Assembly (NCBI GenBank): GCA_028708195.1
Contig: JAQVZK010000029.1
Span: forward strand, 1-12,338
Direction: 5' to 3'
Length of the DNA stretch: 12,338 bases
Origin: Desulfovibrio sp.
GTDB taxonomy: Bacteria > Desulfobacterota > Desulfovibrionia > Desulfovibrionales > Desulfovibrionaceae
The position numbers and the translations under genes are program-made. The notes beneath the pieces are model-generated. The model saw nothing but the letters and a program-made list of their open reading frames with translations. It was not told the origin of the DNA and did not search any database. This document shows, piece by piece, positions 6,906-12,338 of the stretch. Position 1 is the first letter of the stretch. Every line of letters begins with the position of its first letter.

Positions 6906-7859
6906 CTATAAATCGACGCTCTTTTTTAACGCTGCTATTTCGGCGTGAGTCAGCTGACGCGCTGCGCCCACGGCAAGCTCACTCAGCTCCAGCGGCCCTT
7001 GCGCAACACGTTTGAGGCTGAGAATGGTCAGCCCAAGGTCACGGCACATGCGACGTATCTGCCGGTTTACGCCTTGATGCAAAACCATGCGCAACAGGGT
7101 ACGTCCCTGAAAAATGCGGGCATCCACATTTACCGGCATGAGCTTTTCGCCTTCGGCCAAGATCATTCCACGACGCATGGCAGCCAGAGCCGCCTCCGGT
7201 ACAGCGCCGCGCACCACAACCTCGTAGGTTTTGGGCTGATGATGCCTGGGATGGGTAAGCCTTTGCGCAAGCTGCCCATCATTGGTCAGCAGCAGCAGGC
7301 CTTCAGAAAAGTAGTCAAGACGTCCGACAGGGTAGAGCCGAAGCCTGCGTAGCTGTTCTGGCAGGTAATCCATAACCGTGGGGCGTTCTTCAGGGTCACT
7401 GACGGTGCAAACCACCTGTACCGGCTTGTAGAGCATGAGGTAACAAAAATTCTGTGCGCCAGTGAGCAACCGGCCGTCAACGGCAACAGCGTCTTGTGGC
7501 GACACCTGCCTTCCAGGGTTAACCTCTGGCACGCCATTGACGACCACGCGACCAGCAAGAATAAATTCGTCGGCCTTGCGGCGTGAACACAGCCCCGATG
7601 CAGCAATGGCCTTGTTCAGGCGTAAGCTCTCTGGAACGACAGTATCCGTTGCCTGAAAAGAAGAAGGCTGTGGCGCTGTGGGCGCAACGTGTGTGCGGGC
7701 ATCGTCCTTGGGCAGAGCTTGCGGGGATATTTTTCGCTCAGGCTGATCAGGTTTGCGCTCGGTTTTCTTGTCAGGACGCGCATCGCGTGAAAAGCCGTTT
7801 TTATGGCTGGATGCGGTTGTTTTTTTGGGGGACCGGTGTGAATGATTATGGTCTGCCAC
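6906..7859 (-). CDS. rluB: rRNA pseudouridine synthase, RluB/RsuA family
   Basis: Converts a uridine in ribosomal RNA to pseudouridine. In the 317-residue product an S4 RNA-binding domain (about 78-125, LRLNKAIAASGLCSRRKADE then GRVVVNGV) precedes the catalytic domain (about 138-300). The family's catalytic aspartate is Asp182 in PVGRLDYFSEGLLLLTNDG. Further family segments are HPRHHQPKTYEVVVRG (203-218) and the tail motif GVNRQIRRMCRDLG (263-276). RluB (23S U2605) seems likelier than RsuA (16S U516), but the site cannot be fixed from sequence alone. The first 75 residues are a charged, low-complexity, His/Lys/Pro-rich extension. The start is GTG at 7857-7859 with AAGGAG (+ 7866-7871) 6 nt upstream; the nearby ATG at 7877-7879 is out of frame. 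It heads a two-gene operon with the DUF4019 gene. Confidence 0.92.
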   Translation of the reverse strand: MADHNHSHRSPKKTTASSHKNGFSRDARPDKKTERKPDQPERKISPQALPKDDARTHVAPTAPQPSSFQATDTVVPESLRLNKAIAASGLCSRRKADEFILAGRVVVNGVPEVNPGRQVSPQDAVAVDGRLLTGAQNFCYLMLYKPVQVVCTVSDPEERPTVMDYLPEQLRRLRLYPVGRLDYFSEGLLLLTNDGQLAQRLTHPRHHQPKTYEVVVRGAVPEAALAAMRRGMILAEGEKLMPVNVDARIFQGRTLLRMVLHQGVNRQIRRMCRDLGLTILSLKRVAQGPLELSELAVGAARQLTHAEIAALKKSVDL

Positions 7860-7981
7860 AGTCTTCTCCTTAAATGCATATGCAGCACATGGTGCAGGGA
7901 AGGGGGTGGTAGGTCAAGGACTGTGTTTAGGGTGCAAGGCCAATGCCTGTATTTTGGGCTTTTTTTACAAAAGTTTACATA

Positions 7982-8010
7982 ATTATCATTATGGGACATT
8001 CTGGCGTCAA
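7982..8010 (-). promoter_or_regulatory. Near-consensus sigma-70 promoter for rluB-DUF4019
   Basis: Read on the - strand: TTGACG (8010-8005), a 17-nt spacer, then GATAAT (7987-7982), matching 10 of 12 consensus positions. Transcription would start near 7975, leaving about 115 nt of leader before the GTG start. The -10 lies inside an AT-rich stretch that partly resembles a Fur box. Confidence 0.7.
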
Positions 8011-8112
8011 GCAAAAAGGGTGACCATCAAAACAAAGGCTTTATTTAATAGGCCACATCTTCTACTTGCCTGCTGTCTTTTCCTCTGTCTTTTTGCGACG
8101 CGCCTGACGCAC

Positions 8113-8141
8113 TTGCCCACAAGGCGGCTCTGACGTACAAC
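8113..8141 (+). promoter_or_regulatory. Candidate promoter for the rdgC-dppBC transcript
   Basis: TTGCCC (8113-8118), 17 nt, TACAAC (8136-8141), matching 8 of 12 consensus positions. The start would lie near 8148, giving a leader of about 44 nt to the rdgC ATG with AAGGAG at 8181-8186. Confidence 0.4.
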
Positions 8142-8191
8142 ACAAACCAACGCCAACCAACTTTGGCCATGCTTGCAATCAAGGAGTTTTC

Positions 8192-8815
8192 ATGGGCTTC
8201 GCCAATAGCGCATGCAGCTTTACCCGTTTTCGCATACTTGATCCGGTTCCGACCGAACTCTGGTCGCAAATCCCCGACAAGCTGAAACAGTTCGCTTTTC
8301 GGGATATTGACGATATTCCTGAAATGCAGGCCCAGGGATGGGTCTGCTATGAAGACATGCTGGATACCGAATGGGTCACAGCGCCACCGCAAAAAGGTGC
8401 GTACATTGTCTTTTCTTTGCGTCTTGATATGCGCCGCATACCTGCAGGCGTAATCAAAAAGCATCTGGCCGTGGCCTTGCGTGACGAGAAAGGCCGCATG
8501 CACGAGCAAGGCAAGACCTTCATTTCGCGCGAGCGCAAAAAAGAGTTGAAAGAACAGGTGATGCTTCGCCTGCGCGCCCGCTTTTTGCCTATCCCCAGCG
8601 AATTCAACGTGCTTTGGTCCATTGACCGAAAAGAGGTCTGGTTTGCTTCTACCCAAAACAAGATGATTGATCTTTTTATGGAAGAATTTCTCAAGACCTT
8701 TGAACTGCACCTTGAACAACTGACGCCCTACAATCTGGCGGATTCCATGCTTGATGAGGAGGCCCTCACGCGCCTGGATCAGCTTGAAGCCACACAGTTT
8801 GCCCCCCTGTCCTAG
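8192..8815 (+). CDS. rdgC: RdgC-like recombination-associated protein, N-terminal part
   Basis: RdgC is a ring-shaped DNA-binding protein that limits RecA-dependent recombination. This 207-residue product resembles the first two thirds of E. coli RdgC (303 residues): a GWV motif at 49-51, YIVFSLRLDMRRIPAGVIKK (71-90) against its VICARKEEKILPSPVIKQ, a basic helix with RERKKELKEQVMLRL (113-127) against EKDSLKDEVLHSL, then FNVLWSIDRKEVWFASTQNK (138-157) and a helix ending LTPYNL. It stops where RdgC would continue; the missing part appears to be the next ORF, in the same frame. AAGGAG (8181-8186) is 5 nt before the ATG. It is either a true two-gene RdgC or a gene broken by a single TAG. The similarity was judged by eye, so the family call is good but not certain. 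Confidence 0.75.
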   Translation: MGFANSACSFTRFRILDPVPTELWSQIPDKLKQFAFRDIDDIPEMQAQGWVCYEDMLDTEWVTAPPQKGAYIVFSLRLDMRRIPAGVIKKHLAVALRDEKGRMHEQGKTFISRERKKELKEQVMLRLRARFLPIPSEFNVLWSIDRKEVWFASTQNKMIDLFMEEFLKTFELHLEQLTPYNLADSMLDEEALTRLDQLEATQFAPLS

Positions 8816-8830
8816 CCGCGGAGCCAAAAC

Positions 8831-9358
8831 ATGAGTATGCCCTATCTTGGAGAATCCACAGACATTGTTCTTGGCCAGGAATTTCTGACGTGGCTTTGGT
8901 ACCAAAGCGACACTGCCCCCGGCGCTTTTACTGACAAGGAAGGAGCCCCTTTTTCCGTTTCGATGGAACAGAGAATTGTGGTTCAGGGGGGTGAAGGTGA
9001 CGCGCGTGAAACCGCCTCGGTTTCAGGCTCACTCTCCCCTCTTCGCGAGGCGCGTTTTGGTCTCGGCACTGGCAAAAAAGTCAGCCGCGCCCTCATTCGC
9101 CTTGAAAAGGAAGAGTTGGCTTTTCAGGTATCGCTCAAGGCCGAAGACTTCTGCCTTAACAGCCTGAAAACTCCCAAGCTTGACAAGGGCGACAGCGACG
9201 ACGACCCCGACGCCCTGCTGCTTGAAAAGTTTTACCTTATGGAAGTGTGCACCAATCTTGTTGATGCCCTGTACGCCCGTTTTCTTGGCCTGCGTCTCTC
9301 GTCGCAGTGGCTTAAAGAAGTGGATGACATGCGTCAGTGGATGACCCGCACAGAATAA
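8831..9358 (+). CDS. RdgC-like protein, C-terminal part encoded as a separate ORF
   Basis: A 175-residue protein with no signal or membrane segment. Its middle resembles the C-terminal third of Rdg[21 protein letters not shown] (71-90) followed by [14 protein letters not shown] against E. coli EITNHIEAGKVVTKLALDW then RIQFVMCDDGSLKRL. An acidic stretch ([10 protein letters not shown], 118-127) and a helix [18 protein letters not shown] (143-160) follow. A distinct opening motif is [11 protein letters not shown] (16-26). It lies in the same frame as the upstream RdgC part, separated by TAG and five codons. It has its own GGAG (8820-8823) 7 nt before ATG 8831, so it is probably translated by reinitiation or independently. 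dppB begins 10 nt after its stop. Annotation pipelines would probably call it hypothetical. Confidence 0.65.
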   Translation: MSMPYLGESTDIVLGQEFLTWLWYQSDTAPGAFTDKEGAPFSVSMEQRIVVQGGEGDARETASVSGSLSPLREARFGLGTGKKVSRALIRLEKEELAFQVSLKAEDFCLNSLKTPKLDKGDSDDDPDALLLEKFYLMEVCTNLVDALYARFLGLRLSSQWLKEVDDMRQWMTRTE

Positions 9359-9368
9359 AGAGCCACTG

Positions 9369-10400
9369 ATGCCCCATCTGCCCTCGCACACCGGCCGAGC
9401 CAGACTGGCTGGCATAATCACCAACGTTCTGCGCAAAATGCTCTGGATGTTGCTGGTGCTATGGGGCATCACGCTTATCAGCTTTTGGGTTATCCACCTT
9501 GCGCCTGGTTCGCCCACAGATATGGAAACGACCCTCAACCCTCTCGCGGGTGAAGCTGCGCGGCAAAGGCTTGAAGCCCTGTACGGCCTCGACCGCCCCA
9601 TTTATGTGCAATACTGGGACTGGTTGCTGCGCCTGCTGCATTTTGATTTCGGCAATTCAATGTCGGCAGATTCCCGCCCGGTGCTGACAAAAATTATGGA
9701 ACGCCTGCCCCTTACCGTGGGCATGAACGTTACAGCCATGATTTTAACCCTGCTCATTGCCATTCCTGTGGGCATAGTTTCGGCTTGCCGGCAAAATTCT
9801 CTGCTGGACCGCTCTGTGACGGTGCTGGTCTTTTTGGGTTTTGCCATGCCCTCCTTTTGGCTGGCCCTGCTGCTCATGATGTTCTTTGGCATCGATCTGC
9901 AGTGGCTGCCCATTTCTGGCCTCACATCGATGAATTATGAGCAGCTTGGCCCGTGGGGGAAATTTTGCGACCTTGCCAAGCACCTGGCCCTGCCCATTCT
10001 TGTCTATACGGTTGGAGGGCTGGCCAGCATGTCGCGCTACATGCGCGCCTGCATGCTGGAGGTTCTGCGGCAGGACTACATCCTCACGGCCAGAGCCAAG
10101 GGGCTCAGCGAAGGGGCCATTATCTGGCACCATGCGCTGCGCAATGCCCTGCTGCCGGTCATCACCCTTTTGGGTCTTTCCGTACCGGGGCTCATTGGCG
10201 GCAGCGTCATTATTGAATCCATTTTTGCCCTGCCGGGGCTTGGGCAACTGTTTTACGCCGCTGTCATGGCCCGCGACTACACAATGATTATGGGCAATCT
10301 TGTTCTGGGCGCAGTGCTCACGCTCTTTGGCAACCTGCTGGCTGACGTGTGCTACGGTTTTGCCGACCCGCGCATCAGAAGCACAAAGGACGATGCCTGA
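9369..10400 (+). CDS. dppB: ABC transporter permease, dipeptide/oligopeptide type (DppB/OppB family)
   Basis: An inner-membrane subunit of a peptide-class (possibly nickel or peptide) importer. The 343-residue product has the DppB plan. A first membrane helix at about 22-44 ends in [13 protein letters not shown] periplasmic loop carries [15 protein letters not shown] (71-85) and FDFGNSMS (92-99). Helices follow at about 116-140, 150-175, 205-222, 264-285 and 305-328. The cytoplasmic EAA loop that docks on the ATPase is [20 protein letters not shown] (236-255), followed by [14 protein letters not shown]. The ribosome binding site is weak (AAAGAG at 9357-9362 overlaps the upstream stop), suggesting coupling to the RdgC C-part. 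The stop overlaps the dppC start. No binding protein or ATPase gene is adjacent, so the substrate cannot be named. Confidence 0.9.
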   Translation: MPHLPSHTGRARLAGIITNVLRKMLWMLLVLWGITLISFWVIHLAPGSPTDMETTLNPLAGEAARQRLEALYGLDRPIYVQYWDWLLRLLHFDFGNSMSADSRPVLTKIMERLPLTVGMNVTAMILTLLIAIPVGIVSACRQNSLLDRSVTVLVFLGFAMPSFWLALLLMMFFGIDLQWLPISGLTSMNYEQLGPWGKFCDLAKHLALPILVYTVGGLASMSRYMRACMLEVLRQDYILTARAKGLSEGAIIWHHALRNALLPVITLLGLSVPGLIGGSVIIESIFALPGLGQLFYAAVMARDYTMIMGNLVLGAVLTLFGNLLADVCYGFADPRIRSTKDDA

Positions 10401-11236
10401 TGCTGCCCCTTGCCCTCAAAAGGCTGCTTGGCCGCCACATTATGCTGCTGCTTGGCCTCTTCATTGTTCTTGGCATGTCGCTGGCCGCCCTGCTTGCTCC
10501 TTTTATTGCCCCCTACAACCCCGATACATTGCACCTGAACCATATCCTCGAGCCGCCCTCCTCCCAGTTCTGGCTTGGCACAGACAGGCTCGGTCGTGAC
10601 GTTTTTTCACGCCTGCTTTTTGGCGGGCGCATATCCCTTTGGGTAGGATTTGTGGCTGTGGGCATATCCATCAGCATCGGCACCACGCTTGGGCTCATCA
10701 GCGGCTGTTTCAGGCGCTGGGTGGACGAAGCCATCATGCGCGTTGTTGACGTGATGCTCTGTTTTCCTTCATTTTTTCTCATTCTCGCGGTGATTGCCTT
10801 TCTGGAGCCTGACCTGACCAACATAATGGTTGTCATAGGTCTCACCTCCTGGATGGGGGTAACCCGCCTTGTGCGCGCCGAGACCCTCAGTTTGCGTGAA
10901 CGCGAGTTTGTGGATGCCGCGCGCCTGGCAGGCACGCCCACCAGCAAGATTCTTTTTCGCCACATTTTGCCCAATGCCTTGGCCCCTGTGCTTATTACCG
11001 CTACACTGGGCGTGGCCGGGGCCATTCTGGTAGAATCGAGCCTGAGCTTTCTTGGGCTTGGCGTGCAGCCACCAACCGCCAGTTGGGGCAATATGCTGAT
11101 GGAAGGAAAATCGGTGATCGAAAGCGCCCCCTGGCTCTCGGTCTACCCGGGGCTGGCTATACTCATAACCGTGCTTGGGTATAACTTGCTTGGCGAAAGC
11201 CTGAGAGATATTTTTGACCCGCGGTTGCGGCGTTGA
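10400..11236 (+). CDS. dppC: ABC transporter permease, dipeptide/oligopeptide type (DppC/OppC family)
   Basis: The second permease of the same importer, 278 residues. The first membrane helix is at about 13-36. The family signature WLGTDRLGRDVFSRLLFGGR (58-77) follows, then helices at about 80-101, 118-136, 141-157, 195-215 and 246-265. The EAA loop is REREFVDAARLAGTPTSKIL (167-186), followed by FRHILPNALAPVLI. It ends DIFDPRLRR, as usual for DppC. The frame is open further upstream (an ATG at 10349), but the start at 10400 is preferred: its A is shared with the dppB stop TGA (10398-10400), AAAGGA lies at 10385-10390, and the protein then begins where DppC proteins normally do. No terminator separates it from recN, 68 nt on. 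Confidence 0.92.
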   Translation: MLPLALKRLLGRHIMLLLGLFIVLGMSLAALLAPFIAPYNPDTLHLNHILEPPSSQFWLGTDRLGRDVFSRLLFGGRISLWVGFVAVGISISIGTTLGLISGCFRRWVDEAIMRVVDVMLCFPSFFLILAVIAFLEPDLTNIMVVIGLTSWMGVTRLVRAETLSLREREFVDAARLAGTPTSKILFRHILPNALAPVLITATLGVAGAILVESSLSFLGLGVQPPTASWGNMLMEGKSVIESAPWLSVYPGLAILITVLGYNLLGESLRDIFDPRLRR

Positions 11237-11263
11237 TACGCTGTGTTACGGCCTGCAAACTTC

Positions 11264-11283
11264 AAGTTAAAGTTTAACTTTAA
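11264..11283. promoter_or_regulatory. Overlapping palindromes upstream of recN, candidate operator
   Basis: Two perfect 8-1-8 inverted repeats overlap: AAGTTAAAGTTTAACTT (11264-11280) and TTAAAGTTTAACTTTAA (11267-11283). They end 21 nt before the recN start codon. A possible -10, TATACG (11288-11293), follows directly, so a bound protein would block the promoter. recN is damage-inducible in many bacteria, but this does not match the LexA boxes I know, so the regulator is unknown. Confidence 0.5.
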
Positions 11284-11304
11284 ATCATATACGGCGTAAA
11301 TAAT

Positions 11305-12338
11305 ATGCTGGAATACCTGCGCATTCGCAATCTCGCCCTCATAGAAGATATGGAACTGGAGTTCGAGCCGGGCATGAACGTGCTTACCGGTGAAACAGGT
11401 GCCGGCAAGAGCTTTATTCTGAAGGCTCTTGGTTTTCTTTTGGGCGACAGGCTTTCGGCAGATATGGTACGCGCAGGCACAGAACGCGCCCAGGTTGAGG
11501 CTCTTTTTACCCTTGATAATGAAGATATGGTGCTGCGCCGCGAAATTGTGGCAGAAACCGGCCGCAGCCGTTTGTATATCAATGACGAGCTGCGCTCTCA
11601 GGACAGCCTGCGCGACTTGCGTCCGCGCCTTGTGGCGCACACAAGCCAACACGCCCAGCAAAAACTCTTACAGCCTGCCTTTCAGGCACGCCTTCTTGAA
11701 AGCGGCCTTGGTAATCCTGAACTGCTGCGCCAACGCGACGCCCTGCTCATTCGTTTGAATGAAACTGCGGCCCAACGTAAGGCCCTTCTTGAACGTCAGG
11801 CCGGGCTGGCTGAAAAGCGCGAGCTGCTTGAAATGCAGCAGCAGGAAATTGACAAGGTATCGCCAGAAGAAGGCGAAGAAGAGCGGTTGGAAGAAACACG
11901 CGCCCAAGCCCGCTCCCTTGAGCATGTGCACGAAAATTATGAACAGGCTTTGGCCCTTTTGCACGGTGACGACGCCGAAGGCCTGCTTGACATGCTCAGC
12001 CACCTTGAAAAAGTGCTGGCCCGCATGGTCAAGGATGACGACAGCCTGCGCAGTGATGCAGAGGCCGTTACCGCACTTCGCCAGCAGTTGTTCCACCTTG
12101 GGGGGCGGTTGCGCCGTCCGCCGCAGATGGGAGAACTGCCTGATATGGATAAGCTTGAAGAGAGGCTTTTTGCCCTGGCGCAACTGAAACGCAGGCTGCA
12201 CAGAACCTTGCCAGAGATCTTGTCCCTGCGTGAAGAAATCGCCGAAAACCTCTCGTTTCTTGACGTCTGCGCTCTTGATCTTGCCCGCCTTGGCAGAGAA
12301 GAAGAAGCGTTGGCGCAGCAGCTTGTCAGCATTTTGGG
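11305..12338 (+). CDS. recN: DNA repair protein RecN, N-terminal part (runs off the window)
   Basis: RecN is an SMC-like ATPase that acts early in double-strand-break repair with RecA. The frame is open from 11305 to the end of the window: 344 complete codons of an expected total near 550. It opens MLEYLRIRNLALIED, followed by the Walker A motif GETGAGKS at residues 29-36. VAHTSQHAQQKLLQP (118-132) fits the conserved RecN segment around SQH. From about residue 150 a long Glu/Arg/Leu-rich coiled coil begins (for example RQAGLAEKRELLEMQQQEID). The C-terminal ATPase half is outside. An in-frame TAA at 11281 leaves no upstream ATG, GTG or TTG, so the start is firm. There is no Shine-Dalgarno sequence: the leader reads ACGGCGTAAATAAT. 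Overlapping palindromes lie just upstream. Confidence 0.95.
   Translation, partial: MLEYLRIRNLALIEDMELEFEPGMNVLTGETGAGKSFILKALGFLLGDRLSADMVRAGTERAQVEALFTLDNEDMVLRREIVAETGRSRLYINDELRSQDSLRDLRPRLVAHTSQHAQQKLLQPAFQARLLESGLGNPELLRQRDALLIRLNETAAQRKALLERQAGLAEKRELLEMQQQEIDKVSPEEGEEERLEETRAQARSLEHVHENYEQALALLHGDDAEGLLDMLSHLEKVLARMVKDDDSLRSDAEAVTALRQQLFHLGGRLRRPPQMGELPDMDKLEERLFALAQLKRRLHRTLPEILSLREEIAENLSFLDVCALDLARLGREEEALAQQLVSIL

Larger units (their letters stand above)
7860..8191. other. Divergent intergenic region rluB / rdgC (332 nt)
   Basis: It holds a strong - strand promoter (7982-8010) with a leader of about 115 nt for rluB, a perfect TGCATATGCA palindrome (7875-7884) just upstream of the rluB ribosome binding site, a pyrimidine-rich tract (about 8053-8096), and a + strand promoter candidate for rdgC (8113-8141). 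One small frame (8020-8133, GTG start, 37 residues) encodes a hydrophobic peptide but has only a poor ribosome binding site. No RNA gene was recognised. Confidence 0.6.

Noticed and set aside
7933..7948. Sigma-54-like -24/-12 element on the - strand (AGGCATTGGCCTTGCA) upstream of rluB
   Set aside because: It keeps GGCA and TTGCA at the right spacing, but a near-consensus sigma-70 promoter lies just upstream and no enhancer-binding activator or site is visible. Kept only as a note.
8813..8815. Pyrrolysine or programmed readthrough at the TAG between the two RdgC parts
   Set aside because: The downstream ORF has its own well-placed RBS and ATG, and other genes in the window end normally. Nothing in the window points to amber recoding.
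8045..8905. 286-codon open frame on the - strand, opposite the RdgC N-terminal ORF
   Set aside because: Its translation has no recognisable domain, it lies entirely across a gene with good family resemblance and a good RBS, and such frames are common opposite GC-rich genes.
10349..10399. Upstream start for dppC at 10349
   Set aside because: It would add 17 residues unlike DppC N-termini and overlap dppB by about 50 nt; the TGATG overlap start at 10400 is typical of the family.
11429..12187. Two + strand frames (11429-11758 and 11759-12187) inside recN
   Set aside because: recN is open across the same region in another frame with Walker A and RecN motifs, so these are out-of-frame shadows.

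Overview
The window looks like a stretch of core chromosome from a deltaproteobacterium of the Desulfovibrio type (Desulfovibrionaceae). That placement is inference from gene content and protein style: a gamma-domain FtsK followed by lolA, a shortened multi-S1 protein next to a Do-family protease, a two-part RdgC, and moderately GC-rich DNA with strong rho-independent terminators. No transposase, integrase, phage gene, rRNA, tRNA or CRISPR array was seen.

Left part (1-4464), all on the + strand. The 3' end of ftsK is followed by lolA, the periplasmic lipoprotein carrier, and a strong terminator. A promoter-bearing gap of about 215 nt leads to a two-gene operon: a five-domain S1 RNA-binding protein and, 14 nt later, a Do/HtrA periplasmic serine protease with two PDZ domains. 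A second strong terminator closes that unit.

Middle (4607-8010). pgm (alpha-phosphoglucomutase) stands alone on the + strand. It converges on a - strand pair, an rRNA pseudouridine synthase of the RluB/RsuA type followed by a small exported DUF4019 protein. One bidirectional terminator lies between them, and next to it a second, unusually long hairpin with no T-tract. A near-consensus sigma-70 promoter for the - strand pair sits in the 332-nt divergent gap.

Right part (8113-12338), + strand. A tight run of four genes starts with an RdgC-like protein split into two ORFs. These lie in the same frame and are separated by one TAG and five codons; the second has its own ribosome binding site. Two dipeptide/oligopeptide-type ABC permeases (DppB/DppC style) follow with no ATPase or binding protein nearby. 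Then comes recN, the SMC-like repair ATPase, open at the window edge. recN has no visible Shine-Dalgarno sequence and is preceded by overlapping 17-bp palindromes that look like an operator.

The genes are mostly housekeeping: chromosome segregation, envelope biogenesis and quality control, sugar phosphate metabolism, rRNA modification, DNA recombination and repair, and peptide uptake. I do not see a clearly new system. The split RdgC and its placement directly upstream of orphan permeases and recN is the part most worth a second look.
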